A stretch of 64,000 nt of DNA from Rurimicrobium sp040387755 (GCA_040387755.1 JAZKDB010000001.1:248001-312000); one strand, 5' to 3'. Positions 32,781-42,943 are shown, numbered from the stretch's first letter. Translations and numbers: made by a program. The notes: generated by a model from the letters alone, not told the origin.

Positions 32781-34676
32781 ATGCGATTCTTACTTTTGTT
32801 CACCATTCTATTGCTGCAGATTGCCAAGCCGGTATTTGGGCAGGAGCAATTGCGTGCACAGAAGATGCTGTACAAGGCACAAACCTATAAATCAAAAAAG
32901 GATACAGCGCGTGCTTATCGCAATGCCTTGAATGCATTGAATGAGTTTCCTGCTTATGAAGATGCCTATAGTACTTTGGGTCAATGGTATTTTGATGCAA
33001 GGTATTATATCCGTGCAGCAAGATTATTCAGGGATGCTACCCAGCGTTGTACGAACGGTGTTCAAAAATTTTCATTGCCTGCTGCAAGAGCCTATTTATT
33101 TGCGCAAAAGCCTGACTCTGCATTGTATTGGCTGAGTATGGGTAATGTAAAAAATGCAGAGGCCAGAAAAATTGAAGCTCAAGCCAGAATGTTGATTTCC
33201 ATGAGAATACCGAAGGATACCAATCAGGTGAGGAAATTGAGCATCCGCATCAACTCTAAATTTCCTGAATTTTTTCCTTCTCTTTCAGCAGACGGGCAGA
33301 CGTTAAATTTTACCCGCCGGATTAATGGCGTCAATGAAGATTTTTTTAATGCTCATCCAGACTCTTGCGGAGATTGGTTTACAGCCCGTAACATGGGTTA
33401 TCCACCCAATACAGCTGCTCAGGAGTCTGCCCAGACTATTTCTTCTGACGATCATTATTTGTTTTTTATGCGTAGCGATAACAGGTCAGAGAATGGATGG
33501 GGCAGAGGTGGTTGTGATTTGTATTTGGCGTACCGCAAAGCAACCGATAGCCCCTGGACAGCTGCTGAAAGCTTTGGTGCAACAATTAATACCCCTGCAT
33601 TTGAAGGAATGCCTTCTCTGTCTCCCGATATCAGTGATTTATACTTTGTAAGCGACCGGCCAGGTGGATATGGTGGTCTGGACATCTGGGTGTCACATTT
33701 CAAATTTGGCTTATGGCAATTACCGATAAATTTGGGTCCTAAGATAAACACAATGGGCAATGAAACTGCACCATTTATTAGTTCCGATAACCATACTTTA
33801 TACTTTTCGTCAGACGGACATCTGGGATTAGGTGGAAGTGATTTATTTTTTAGTAAAAGAATTTCTGATACACTTTGGGAAGTACCTGCTAATCTGGGTA
33901 CACCCATTAATTCCGCCAATGATGACAATTCCATTTTTGTTTGCCCGGATGGATTTCATGCATATTTTGCAAGTGACAGAGGAAATACCGGAGGCGATTT
34001 TGATATTTATGAAACAACTTTACCCTCGGCAGCAGCACCAGAAGCCACCGCATTTGCATTATGCTATGTCCTCGATAGTCTTACAAAAGATCCTGCTATG
34101 CTAGGTAGTATTACTTTGTTTGATTCTTTAGGAAATGAAATAGCCCAATATCACGCCAATAAAGGAGATGGGAGTATTTTGATGAGCTTACCTTTAAATA
34201 AGACATTTAATTATTCGGTAAGAGCATTCAATTATACAAGCAGTGAAGGTTCCATCAGTTTTCCTGAAGCCTGTCCTAAATGGTGCGAATTAAGCTTCCC
34301 GCTTTTGCCAAAAAATTATGTAAAACCTACTAAAGACAGCTTGGTGTTGACGGTTCATTTTGCGAAAAATGTAGTCGTTCTCAATGATACACAAATAGTA
34401 GCGATAGAATCCACAATTAGAGACTGGAAGGATAAGGAAGACCTGAATGTTTTTGTTAATAGCTATACCGATAATACAGGTACACCGATTATCAATACAG
34501 AAAAGTCTACTATCCGGGCAAACACAATTACAGAACTTATTATTAAAATGGGTTTTGACCCGGCAATCATTACCACTACAGGATTTGGTGATTCTAGTCC
34601 TGTTGCGCCAAATGACAGCCCTGAAAATCAAAATTTAAACCGACGGGTTGAGCTGGTTGTGCGATGGTCTTATTAG
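32781..34676 (+). CDS. Outer-membrane TPR-PD40-OmpA protein
   Basis: A 631-residue protein starting at the ATG 32781 (a TTG lies one codon before). Signal peptide MRFLLLFTILLLQIAKPVFG, TPR-like helices (about 25-150), a WD40-like PD40 propeller (about 170-410; repeated units such as FFPSLSADGQTLNF, EGMPSLSPDISDLYFVSDR, NETAPFISSDNHTLYFSSD), a short carboxypeptidase-regulatory-like linker, and a C-terminal OmpA domain ending NQNLNRRVELVVRWSY that binds peptidoglycan. This domain order is common in Bacteroidota, where such proteins tie the envelope to secretion machinery (PorE-like). The exact role is inferred. Confidence 0.88.
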   Translation: MRFLLLFTILLLQIAKPVFGQEQLRAQKMLYKAQTYKSKKDTARAYRNALNALNEFPAYEDAYSTLGQWYFDARYYIRAARLFRDATQRCTNGVQKFSLPAARAYLFAQKPDSALYWLSMGNVKNAEARKIEAQARMLISMRIPKDTNQVRKLSIRINSKFPEFFPSLSADGQTLNFTRRINGVNEDFFNAHPDSCGDWFTARNMGYPPNTAAQESAQTISSDDHYLFFMRSDNRSENGWGRGGCDLYLAYRKATDSPWTAAESFGATINTPAFEGMPSLSPDISDLYFVSDRPGGYGGLDIWVSHFKFGLWQLPINLGPKINTMGNETAPFISSDNHTLYFSSDGHLGLGGSDLFFSKRISDTLWEVPANLGTPINSANDDNSIFVCPDGFHAYFASDRGNTGGDFDIYETTLPSAAAPEATAFALCYVLDSLTKDPAMLGSITLFDSLGNEIAQYHANKGDGSILMSLPLNKTFNYSVRAFNYTSSEGSISFPEACPKWCELSFPLLPKNYVKPTKDSLVLTVHFAKNVVVLNDTQIVAIESTIRDWKDKEDLNVFVNSYTDNTGTPIINTEKSTIRANTITELIIKMGFDPAIITTTGFGDSSPVAPNDSPENQNLNRRVELVVRWSY

Positions 34677-35062
34677 ACAAGCTTATATTTAAATTCGTGA
34701 TAGCCAAAGTTGACCAACAGGCAATGAGCTGTTTTTGAAAAAGAGTTGACTCCGCCTTCCTCCTGCAATTCCCACTCATTCCCATCCGACATCGTACGTA
34801 CTACAAGATATATAGCAGGTTCGGATGAGGCACAATTTATTTTTATAGTATCCGGATATAGTTCAAGGCCTGACTTATTGCCGCACAACTGATATTTATA
34901 TCCCAGATTATCCAGCTCAAAGATTAGTGTCCATAAATAGAAATCCTTTTGAAAATGATTTCCCAATAATTTATAAATATTGCTGCAACTGTTTACTAAA
35001 GTAGAACACAATTCTATCGACAAAGAGGTTGCTTCTACCAATAATTTATCACTTTTATACAT
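34673..35062 (-). CDS. Hypothetical protein
   Basis: A 129-residue soluble protein without signal or membrane segment and with five or six cysteines (for example IELCSTLVNSCSNIY). No family was recognised. Its stop overlaps the convergent OmpA-protein stop by four bases. It could be the last gene after the surface-protein pair at 35113-38220, with a 50-base gap. Confidence 0.6.
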   Translation of the reverse strand: MYKSDKLLVEATSLSIELCSTLVNSCSNIYKLLGNHFQKDFYLWTLIFELDNLGYKYQLCGNKSGLELYPDTIKINCASSEPAIYLVVRTMSDGNEWELQEEGGVNSFSKTAHCLLVNFGYHEFKYKLV

Positions 35063-35112
35063 GGCTGATTAAAATTTTGGGTGTGGAATTCAGCTTGTTT
35101 TAATCACTTCAA

Positions 35113-36777
35113 TTAGTCCTTTATTATTTTAAAGGATTCTTCTTTGTTTGATTCCAATGAATATATTTTCAGGAAGTAAGTCCCCTTTTTCAGCTCAGAA
35201 ATGTCTAATAAAAATTTGTTGTTTTGTGCTCTGTTGATATCCATTTGACTAATTAATTTCCCCTCAATGGAATATATCTTAAGAGAATTTTGTCCAATGT
35301 TTAAATGCTCAATTGTAACAAAATCCTGAGATGGATTGGGATAGATTTTTACATTTGTTGATGGGCATTTTGTATTAGCTTTCATTGTAGATGATCTGAC
35401 ACTTGAACCATCTATCATTTTCATTTCCACAATATAGAAGTTACTAGATTCAGACGCTGTAGTATGGGTATATTGGTAATTTGAAATATTTTTTATTGCA
35501 CTGACAGTACCTATTGGCTTGTAATCTTTCCCATTATTGCTGTGCATAATTGTGAAAAATTCTGCGATACTCTCAGCACCAATAGCCCATTTTAATTCGA
35601 TATTGCATTGTTTACCTGTCGCTATGTTGCTCAGGAAATGTAAAGGCAATGGGTGCGAAGGGTCTGCGCTTTTGGTAAAATAACTTTCTTCTGCTGTACC
35701 AGATGTAGCCAGTGTACTATAGATTCTGCTGCGCATACTTGACCCGCCCAGTACACCCGAAGGGGTAATCAGTGACCCAACAGAGCCGCTGCCTGGTGTA
35801 TTGCTTTGCCAGGCAGAGGTAGAGTAAGGTATGGTGTTGTCGCCGGTTGGGTTAGGGGCTGTAGCACTCCATTGTGTGATAAAATGGCTTACGTCATCAA
35901 ATCCTGACTGATTAGTAATTGAGTTATGTTGAAGATTGATATTGCTGCCGGAGCCCGAAACATCTCCAAAAATGTGCCAGGTACGCTGTATTCCGTCTGC
36001 AGGAAAACCACCTGTGCCAGGGTCTGTTGTAGCTTCGACTGAAGCGCTGGAAAGATAATCCTGAACACTTACATGTATTGTATTGGCGCTGATATTGCTG
36101 ATTTGTACGGGTGTATAATCTCCGTCAGCTATTCCTACCGGAAAGACAAATGCACTGGTGTGATTTTCTTTTACCACATGGCTTAGTATACTGTTATTGG
36201 TAATAATCATTCGCGCAGGTCTGTAATTGAATATAGCAGCATCATTGTCAAATCTCAAATCTCCCGGTACACTACTTCCCAGTATTATATCTGCACCATC
36301 TACTGATAAGAAAACATTTCGACCAACATAAATTGTTGAGGCACTCGTATTGTTGGTCCATCCGGCTGATAGATGGGATAAGGGAAAAGTCATTTCAGAC
36401 AGTTGCATGCCATCTGCATTTTGCAAAAGCATATCTACATCAAGACTGTTGGCAGTTGCGTTGCCATCAACGAGTGTGGTGCTTGCGGCTCCACTGGCAG
36501 CCGAGGGGTTGTAATATTCAATTCTGCCACTGCCGCTAATGATAGTTGTGGGGTCTATCACTATCTGCCGTGCATAAATTTCCCAGACTCCTTCGATATT
36601 ATGTGTGCCGGGGCCTATATAAACCGTTTCGCTGACATCAACACTGGTGCCACCCGATGCTACACTTTTTGTAGCTACAGAGCCACCATAGCTGCTTATT
36701 GAGCCTGGCAATTGTGCGTTGACTTCACCGACAGAAATAAGCAAAATGGTATAACAATAAAGTATTTTTTTGAACAT
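35113..36777 (-). CDS. T9SS cargo: large secreted surface protein
   Basis: A 554-residue protein starting at the ATG 36777 (signal peptide MFKKILYCYTILLISVGEVNA); the longer frame from 36807 adds residues before a good signal and is unlikely. The body is Ser/Thr/Gly-rich beta structure without a known catalytic motif. The last 75 or so residues form a type IX sorting domain: VKIYPNPSQDFVTIEHL, LKIYSIEGKLISQ and KGTYFLKIYSLESNKE. It lies 42 bases after the head-repeat protein gene and probably is co-transcribed with it. Likely exported to the cell surface. Confidence 0.85.
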   Translation of the reverse strand: MFKKILYCYTILLISVGEVNAQLPGSISSYGGSVATKSVASGGTSVDVSETVYIGPGTHNIEGVWEIYARQIVIDPTTIISGSGRIEYYNPSAASGAASTTLVDGNATANSLDVDMLLQNADGMQLSEMTFPLSHLSAGWTNNTSASTIYVGRNVFLSVDGADIILGSSVPGDLRFDNDAAIFNYRPARMIITNNSILSHVVKENHTSAFVFPVGIADGDYTPVQISNISANTIHVSVQDYLSSASVEATTDPGTGGFPADGIQRTWHIFGDVSGSGSNINLQHNSITNQSGFDDVSHFITQWSATAPNPTGDNTIPYSTSAWQSNTPGSGSVGSLITPSGVLGGSSMRSRIYSTLATSGTAEESYFTKSADPSHPLPLHFLSNIATGKQCNIELKWAIGAESIAEFFTIMHSNNGKDYKPIGTVSAIKNISNYQYTHTTASESSNFYIVEMKMIDGSSVRSSTMKANTKCPSTNVKIYPNPSQDFVTIEHLNIGQNSLKIYSIEGKLISQMDINRAQNNKFLLDISELKKGTYFLKIYSLESNKEESFKIIKD

Positions 36778-36819
36778 CGTAATAATTGTTGGGTAGTGGA
36801 TTTGCAAGAGTTGAAAAGC

Positions 36820-38220
36820 CTATTTGATTCTGATGTCATTGCCAATTCTGTAGAGGCCACCACTTGGTAAGCTTACATCTGCCGTTGCTGCAGCATCTGA
36901 TGCGTATGTAGGCAGGCTGGGAATGAGTACGATTAATCCGTTTACTGATGCTCCAGAGGTAGAAGTGCTGGACACGACGAAGGCATTACTTCTGCTGGCA
37001 CTACTTGATCCATTTCCTACAGTAAAAAGTGTATTTGAGATTGGTGTATTAAAGCGACCTACCACACAAGAGTTGACCATTGATGAATTAATGATGTTCC
37101 CTTGCCCTGTAACAAATGACTGGCTTGAAGAATCTATGTTTTGGTAGCCAAATATTGCTGCACTTCTTGCTCTTTCAATTGTATTGTTAAATCCACCTAT
37201 AGTAGACCCATCACTATATCTCATGTCATTTTGGTATCCAAATACTGCACAGTTGGCCGATGTTATTAGGGTATTGGATTGTCCGGCAATGACATTAAAA
37301 TGGGTGGCTAAATTCAGGGATACATTGGGTACACCATCCAGGTCAATTTGATTGTCGCCTCCTGAGATCAGATTTGCCGCTAATAAAGAAGTTACAGCGC
37401 CACCTGAGTTTTCAATTCTGTTTTGCAAACCGAATACAGCACTTGCATTAGCTTGCTGATTAAGGTAATTGCCATTTCCCGCTACCAGACTATTAAAGGC
37501 AGAGTCATTATTCGCGTCTCCAAATACCGCTGAAAAATGTGAAGTTGAAGACAACTTGTTGTCTCGCCCGCCAACGATTGAATTGTTTGATTCGACTTTG
37601 TTTCTGAGACCAAAAGCTGTTGAAGCAATACCTGAAACCGTATCTCGCTGACCCCAGCTAAAACTTTCTGTTCCTGTCCCAAAACCCAGGCTACCTCCGT
37701 ATGCATTTGCATTTTGACCGATTATCATTCTGGTAAGGCCATTGGTTCCAAAGGACAAATTAGTTGCATCGTTTGTACCCAAAAAATTGGAGCTGCCAAC
37801 TGCTGTTCCTATGGTATTCGAAGAACTCAATCCTGTGTTTCCCAAAATCGACCAATAAGTACTATCTGCCTGAATCTTTTGCTGGCCGGAGTTGGCAACC
37901 CATACTGTTCCATTCCAATAGTATACTCCAATTCCTCCGGCAATAACCGGAGCGGTTTTCGTGCCTGTCATTGCAGCATTCGTATTGTATACAGTGATGC
38001 CTCCGGAGATAGGGCTACCCGTAAGCCCCCAAACTGCTGTATTCGTCAGGCTGACCCTCGGCATCAGGAAACCCTTATTATTGCTTTCTACTTCAAATAC
38101 TGCACTTGGGTCAGGAAGACTCGGAGACCCTATAACGGTACCATCTTTAATTTTGCCCTGCGCTACTGCACTAAGCGAATAGATAAGGAAACTTACTGTC
38201 AGATAACTGAACTTTTTCAT
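36820..38220 (-). CDS. Secreted head-repeat protein (YadA/Hep_Hag-like)
   Basis: A 466-residue protein with signal peptide MKKFSYLTVSFLIYSLSAVA. Residues about 180-400 repeat a short unit of the form x-A-V-F-G-x-x-N (SAVFGDANND, SAVFGLQNRI, CAVFGYQNDM, SAAIFGYQNID), as in trimeric adhesin head domains and phage-fibre-like proteins. The N-terminal part (PSAVFEVESNNKGFLMPRVS) is a motif I often see in Bacteroidota tail-fibre-like surface proteins. It has no T9SS tail, unlike its downstream partner. Possibly a structural surface protein or adhesin; the function is inferred from the repeats. Confidence 0.75.
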   Translation of the reverse strand: MKKFSYLTVSFLIYSLSAVAQGKIKDGTVIGSPSLPDPSAVFEVESNNKGFLMPRVSLTNTAVWGLTGSPISGGITVYNTNAAMTGTKTAPVIAGGIGVYYWNGTVWVANSGQQKIQADSTYWSILGNTGLSSSNTIGTAVGSSNFLGTNDATNLSFGTNGLTRMIIGQNANAYGGSLGFGTGTESFSWGQRDTVSGIASTAFGLRNKVESNNSIVGGRDNKLSSTSHFSAVFGDANNDSAFNSLVAGNGNYLNQQANASAVFGLQNRIENSGGAVTSLLAANLISGGDNQIDLDGVPNVSLNLATHFNVIAGQSNTLITSANCAVFGYQNDMRYSDGSTIGGFNNTIERARSAAIFGYQNIDSSSQSFVTGQGNIINSSMVNSCVVGRFNTPISNTLFTVGNGSSSASRSNAFVVSSTSTSGASVNGLIVLIPSLPTYASDAAATADVSLPSGGLYRIGNDIRIK

Positions 38221-38801
38221 TGGTTTTATTTTTTGATTAATTTGTTCGTTTGTACAAATGCCTATAATTAAAGAAATGCAATGGCATAGCAGTAAATGCT
38301 TTAGGTATGTTTTTTATGCCTTTGAGGGCACAAAAAACTGACTAATAAGCCCTAAGTGGGATGAGTAGGTAGCTTAAAAAACGAACCTAAATCAATAGCC
38401 CGATAGGATATTGATTCATTTTATAGATTTGATTATTGGTTGGTTGGGTCAGATTGCAAATAATAGTTGCCCTTGATGAGCATTTTAATTGTCTGAAACT
38501 GACTATCTAAAAAATCCTGGACTAATACTACGGTTATATATTAAGCCCTTGATTCTTACCCGAAAGTATTAACCTGAGATAAGGGAGGAAGATTTATTAC
38601 ACTATCGGTGTGTTTTTCTACGTGATAGGTTTGTTTCGCAGACAATATTCCTTTTTACCTATTTCAGAACGAGTCTGGTTGTTTTTTAGGGATAAGTGCT
38701 TATAAGTTTACTCCACCTGAGAATATGGTGCTGAAACAAAAAAAGAATAGCATCGCTATTCTTTTTATTTCAATTAGGATTGTCTTTTTGAAATGCTCTA
38801 A
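38221..38801. other. Non-coding gap between surface-protein pair and pfkA
   Basis: About 580 bases of AT-rich sequence with no supported gene. It holds the upstream region of the head-repeat gene and a good bidirectional terminator (38740-38766) for pfkA. No repeat or RNA structure other than this is obvious. Confidence 0.6.
38740..38766 (-). terminator. Intrinsic terminator of pfkA
   Basis: Twelve-base perfect arms (AAAAAGAATAGC and complement, 38740-38751 and 38755-38766) with an ATC loop; T-rich on both strands, so it works after pfkA on the minus strand and possibly both ways. Confidence 0.8.
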
Positions 38802-39773
38802 TTAGGTAGTGAGTATATAAGTCATTTCCTGTAAATCCAGAGGTATGTCTGCTTTTTGCTTTACCACTTCTGTAAATGGAGTAAATACTATTTTACCATT
38901 GATTTGGCCAGCCATAACCTGATGTTTCCCTTTTCGTAATGCGTTGACAGCAGCATATCCCAATCTGCTGGCCAATACTCTATCGGCAAAACTGGGGGAA
39001 CCACCTCGTTGTATATGGCCAAGAATGCATACCCGGACATCAGCTTCAGGTAATTCGGATATTATTTTTTTTCTGACATCTTCTGCACCGCCAAAATCAT
39101 CCCCTTCTGCCACTACCAAAAGATGCACGTTTTTTTTACGTCGTTCATCATCCCTGATTTTTTGAATAACCAGATTTATATCTGTTTTCAATTCCGGAAT
39201 AAGAATATCTTCTGCACCGCAGGCTATGCCGCTGTTTAAGGCTATATATCCGGCATCCCTGCCCATTACTTCTACTATGAAAAGCCTGTTATGTGCATCG
39301 GCAGTATCCCTGATTTTATCAATGGCTTCTACAGCAGTATTAACAGCTGTATCAAAGCCAATCGTAAAATCGGAACCGGCTAAATCTTTGTCTATTGTGC
39401 CGGGCAATCCTACTGCGGGAATTGGGTATTTTTCGAAAAACGCATTCGCTCCCCTGAATGTTCCATCACCACCTATCACCACCAATCCTTCAATCCCATG
39501 TTGTTGTAATTGACTATAGGCTTTTGCCATGCCTTCTTCTGTCATAAATTCTTTACTGCGGGCTGTTTTGAGAATTGTACCACCACGCTGTATGATATTC
39601 GATACATCGGTTGTGACCATTTTATAAATATCCCCCTCTATCATTCCCTGATAACCTCTGCGAATACCATAGACCTCCAGTTGATGATAAATAGCTGTGC
39701 GTACTACAGCTCTGACGGCTGCATTCATTCCTGGGCTATCGCCACCAGATGTCATTACTCCAATTTTTCTCAT
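38802..39773 (-). CDS. pfkA: ATP-dependent 6-phosphofructokinase
   Basis: A 323-residue PfkA. The nucleotide and catalytic motifs are intact: IGVMTSGGDSPGMNAAVRA (residues 3-21), VVIGGDGTFRGA, PGTIDKDLAGSDFTIGFDTA and EVMGRDAGYIAL. The GGDGT sequence, with Gly where PPi-dependent forms have Asp, supports ATP use. The gene is single on the minus strand with a -7-like box 27-34 bases before its ATG and a terminator 36 bases after its stop. It is divergent from moxR. Confidence 0.96.
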   Translation of the reverse strand: MRKIGVMTSGGDSPGMNAAVRAVVRTAIYHQLEVYGIRRGYQGMIEGDIYKMVTTDVSNIIQRGGTILKTARSKEFMTEEGMAKAYSQLQQHGIEGLVVIGGDGTFRGANAFFEKYPIPAVGLPGTIDKDLAGSDFTIGFDTAVNTAVEAIDKIRDTADAHNRLFIVEVMGRDAGYIALNSGIACGAEDILIPELKTDINLVIQKIRDDERRKKNVHLLVVAEGDDFGGAEDVRKKIISELPEADVRVCILGHIQRGGSPSFADRVLASRLGYAAVNALRKGKHQVMAGQINGKIVFTPFTEVVKQKADIPLDLQEMTYILTT

Positions 39774-39799
39774 AATTATTTGTTATTCGGAATCCGTAT

Positions 39800-39807
39800 C
39801 AAATATA
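39800..39807 (-). promoter_or_regulatory. TAnnTTTG -7 box before pfkA
   Basis: TATATTTG on the minus strand ends 27 bases upstream of the pfkA ATG at 39773. No clear -33 TTTG. Confidence 0.4.
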
Positions 39808-39915
39808 CAATTCTAATGAAAGCATGAGGCAGTAAAGTTTTTACAAAAAAATTATCAATCCAAGTGTATATAATAGGGTAAGAATATTTAACCTTGTGTC
39901 TGTAAAAAAGTATCA

Positions 39916-40905
39916 ATGGAAGATTTTTCAGTGGAACAAACTTTTGCTACTGGCGAAAAAATACAATTGCTCAGTAACCAGATTGCCACAGTTATCCGTG
40001 GCAAGAAGCCTCAAATAGAAATGGTTATTACCTGCCTTCTTGCTGGCGGCCATATTTTGATGGAAGATAATCCCGGAACAGGAAAGACGGTATTGGCCAG
40101 GAGCTTGGCACACGCTATTTCGGGAAGCAAAGACGGTAGTGCCGTGAGTTTTAAACGGGTTCAGTTTACACCCGATTTATTGCCCATGGATTTGATAGGT
40201 ACCTATATTTTCGATGACAAAACAAATGAGTTTGTCTTCAAAAGAGGTCCTTTGTTCTGTAACATTCTTTTAGCAGATGAAATTAACCGCGCATCACCCA
40301 AAGTACAAAGTGCCTTGCTGGAGTGTATGGCCGAGCATCAGATTACAGTAGGGGATACTACATATCCTTTACAGCAGTTGTTCTTTACAATTGCTACGCA
40401 GAATCCTATAGAGATGGAAGGGACTTATCCGCTGCCGGCTGCACAGCTGGATCGTTTCTTTATGAAAATCTATTTTGGATATGTAGACGAAGCGACAGAA
40501 CTGGATATCTATAAAGACTACCTCAATATTGCTAATAACCTGGATAATCTGGCTCAGGTATTGAGTATGGACGATGTGTTGAAACTGCAAGCGGCTACTG
40601 AAGATGTTTTTGTACACAATGAAATTATACAGGCTGTAAGCAATATTGTTCGTGATACCCGTATCCATAGTGATATTACATTAGGTGCTTCTACCCGCAG
40701 TGGTATTGCCTTTATAAAATGTTTGCGTGCTTATGCCTTAGTTAAAGGCCGAGTCTTTGTTACAGAAGATGATGTAAAGGATATAGCTATTGCGGTTTTA
40801 GATCATCGACTTGTTTATAAAAATAAGGAAGGCAAGACCAATGCTTTGAAAAGTATTATAACTAAAGAAATAGAGCGATTGGCAAAATTAAAAATTGCCT
40901 ATTAA
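39916..40905 (+). CDS. MoxR family AAA+ ATPase
   Basis: A 329-residue AAA+ ATPase. Walker A is DNPGTGKTVLARSLA, Walker B is LLADEINRASPKVQSALLECMAE, and sensor-1 is TIATQNPIEMEGTYPLP; PAAQLDRFFMKI is the arginine-finger region, all as in MoxR. MoxR proteins assist maturation of partners, usually VWA-domain proteins encoded next door (general knowledge). Here no VWA gene follows; instead a large secreted repeat protein starts 8 bases later in the same operon. Confidence 0.94.
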   Translation: MEDFSVEQTFATGEKIQLLSNQIATVIRGKKPQIEMVITCLLAGGHILMEDNPGTGKTVLARSLAHAISGSKDGSAVSFKRVQFTPDLLPMDLIGTYIFDDKTNEFVFKRGPLFCNILLADEINRASPKVQSALLECMAEHQITVGDTTYPLQQLFFTIATQNPIEMEGTYPLPAAQLDRFFMKIYFGYVDEATELDIYKDYLNIANNLDNLAQVLSMDDVLKLQAATEDVFVHNEIIQAVSNIVRDTRIHSDITLGASTRSGIAFIKCLRAYALVKGRVFVTEDDVKDIAIAVLDHRLVYKNKEGKTNALKSIITKEIERLAKLKIAY

Positions 40906-40913
40906 GAGGGTCA

Positions 40914-42941
40914 ATGAATACATGCATTCCATATCCAACAAATAAATGGGCGTTTCGATTTTTGTCGGGGTGCTTAATTATGTTATGTTCTATTAATGTC
41001 CTTCATGCGCAATCCAAGGCCAAATTAAAAGCTGTTCAGCGCTATGAGATTGATGCCAAAAGAATGGGTGTTGACGCAGGAAGTGAGGATGCTTTGCCAC
41101 GCTCACGAGAGTTTTTACGCATCGACAGCAGTTATTATGTCGGATGGTTTTTTGAGGGGTTTTATAAACTAAACCATGCCGCAGACTATCTTGGGTATAA
41201 AAATGCCATTGCTCCGTTGGAGCGTGCTTTATTTCTATTAGAGCGCGATTATCCTAAAGAATTGAGTACAAGAACCAACGATGTCCAGCTCTATTTTCCA
41301 GTCTATAACTTTCAGGTAGATTATACACGTATAGGTGGTGCTCTGAGGGAATGCTATGCCAATACAGAGCAACCGGAAAAGGTTGTAGCGCTTATGCGTC
41401 GTGCATTGCGATGGAAGTTTCAACGGGAACTCTATTTGGATGCCTATAATTATCTGGCTTGGACCACACATCGATATCGCTTTAAAACAAACAAGCAGTA
41501 TTCTTTTTTGAAGAGCAGTATTCAAGAGAATGAAGCTTTGGCAATGCGATATCTAGATACAAGTTTGCGCAATATTCAAAAGAACAGAAAGTATAATGAA
41601 GGCTTGTTTCAGCCAGGATATGAGGTAGCCGACAGGATGGGGGTCTATCATTATAAATGTATTTTATACAGTTATGATTTCAATATAGATTCAGCAGAGA
41701 AATATTACGGACTGATGCGTAGTAACAATGGTTTGCCGCATAACAATTACGCCAATTTCAAGTCTGTTTGCGGCTATTTTAGGGAAGCAGAAAAGGAGTA
41801 TCAAATAGCCTCAGGCATCGAAAGTGGTGATAAGCGATTGCAGGAATGGGCTTATTATACCAGTATTTTGCACATTGGCAAAGGAAAGACAAAGGATGCT
41901 GTACAATTATCTGACGAAATGATAAAAGGCTTTGGATCATCTCCTGGTTTTGGTTGGTATAATATAGCCTTATCAAGAGCCCTCACCTACGATGGACAAG
42001 TAACTGCAGCACAAAAGGCAATTGAAAAGGCCGCAGAATTTAAAGAAGTGCATATCGGTACAACCCTTGGTCAAAGTCATTATGACTTTAGTGTTCAATT
42101 GCTTAAATTGATTCAAAAAGAGCAGCAGATTGCGATGCAGAAATTTGAGCATAGGGATTGGTGGTATACACCAAAGGTGCTGGGGAATATGGCTCAGATG
42201 ACTACTGAGCGGTTTATGCAACAGTATTTAATCATCAATCAGTTTGCACAAAATCCCGAACGCGACAGAGTGGTGTATAAATTATTCAGCACAGAAAGTA
42301 CAGTTAGCTGGGATGAAGTTTGGTATCTGATAAAGGACTTCAGCAGTGCTTTTTTTGTCAAACGTTTTGAAAAGGAACTCAAAGAGAATAAGCGTAAACC
42401 TATCAATAAATATTTCAAATTATTTCTTGCACGCCTTAAAACCAAACAGGGAAATTATCAGGAAGCCAAAACATTGCTCAATGATATTATTCAGGACCCT
42501 ACAATGGATGAAGAATATGAAAGACTTTTTATCGCCAGATGTTTTCAGGCATTAGCAGAATGTGCTGATAAGGAAAAGGATATTGTAGCAAAAGATAAAT
42601 GGACTTATCAAATGTTCAAAACTTATCCGCAATTAGTTCCTTTTGCCGGATTAAAAGTTGATTTAAAATTGAAAATCAGTGGCAGTGATCAGGCGGTGAT
42701 GAAAGCATTTAGAAACTGCAATTTTACTTTTGATAAAGCGAAAACAGATGCCCCGACTGCTCAAATCACATTTCTTAAAAAAGGAACAAAACAATTGATT
42801 CGTTATAGCCTTGTTGATATGAAGGGTAGGGCGATTGTGCCGGAGCAGAGTTTTGTGTATAAAAATGCAGAGAAAGCCGGTATTGAATTAGCGTATCGGA
42901 TTTGTGGAGTAGGAGGAAATGAGTCAAAAGATAAAAAGTAG
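40914..42941 (+). CDS. Large secreted helical-repeat (TPR-like) protein
   Basis: A 675-residue protein with an N-terminal signal (residues about 12-33, WAFRFLSGCLIMLCSINVLHA then QS). The body is helical with TPR-like spacing, for example KTKQGNYQEAKTLLNDIIQD near residue 520 and YFREAEKEYQIASGI near 285. No catalytic motif. It starts 8 bases after moxR, so it is the probable partner or at least co-expressed with it. It converges on a YkuK-like gene (2-base gap). Confidence 0.75.
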   Translation: MNTCIPYPTNKWAFRFLSGCLIMLCSINVLHAQSKAKLKAVQRYEIDAKRMGVDAGSEDALPRSREFLRIDSSYYVGWFFEGFYKLNHAADYLGYKNAIAPLERALFLLERDYPKELSTRTNDVQLYFPVYNFQVDYTRIGGALRECYANTEQPEKVVALMRRALRWKFQRELYLDAYNYLAWTTHRYRFKTNKQYSFLKSSIQENEALAMRYLDTSLRNIQKNRKYNEGLFQPGYEVADRMGVYHYKCILYSYDFNIDSAEKYYGLMRSNNGLPHNNYANFKSVCGYFREAEKEYQIASGIESGDKRLQEWAYYTSILHIGKGKTKDAVQLSDEMIKGFGSSPGFGWYNIALSRALTYDGQVTAAQKAIEKAAEFKEVHIGTTLGQSHYDFSVQLLKLIQKEQQIAMQKFEHRDWWYTPKVLGNMAQMTTERFMQQYLIINQFAQNPERDRVVYKLFSTESTVSWDEVWYLIKDFSSAFFVKRFEKELKENKRKPINKYFKLFLARLKTKQGNYQEAKTLLNDIIQDPTMDEEYERLFIARCFQALAECADKEKDIVAKDKWTYQMFKTYPQLVPFAGLKVDLKLKISGSDQAVMKAFRNCNFTFDKAKTDAPTAQITFLKKGTKQLIRYSLVDMKGRAIVPEQSFVYKNAEKAGIELAYRICGVGGNESKDKK

Positions 42942-42943
42942 TT

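Noticed and set aside
33455..33934. Open minus-strand frame of 159 codons inside the PD40/OmpA gene
   Set aside because: The plus-strand propeller repeats are clearly real; this is a shadow.
37714..38271. Open plus-strand frame of 185 codons with basic, Cys-rich translation
   Set aside because: Antisense to the head-repeat protein; the composition is that of a reversed Ser/Thr/Asn-rich gene.
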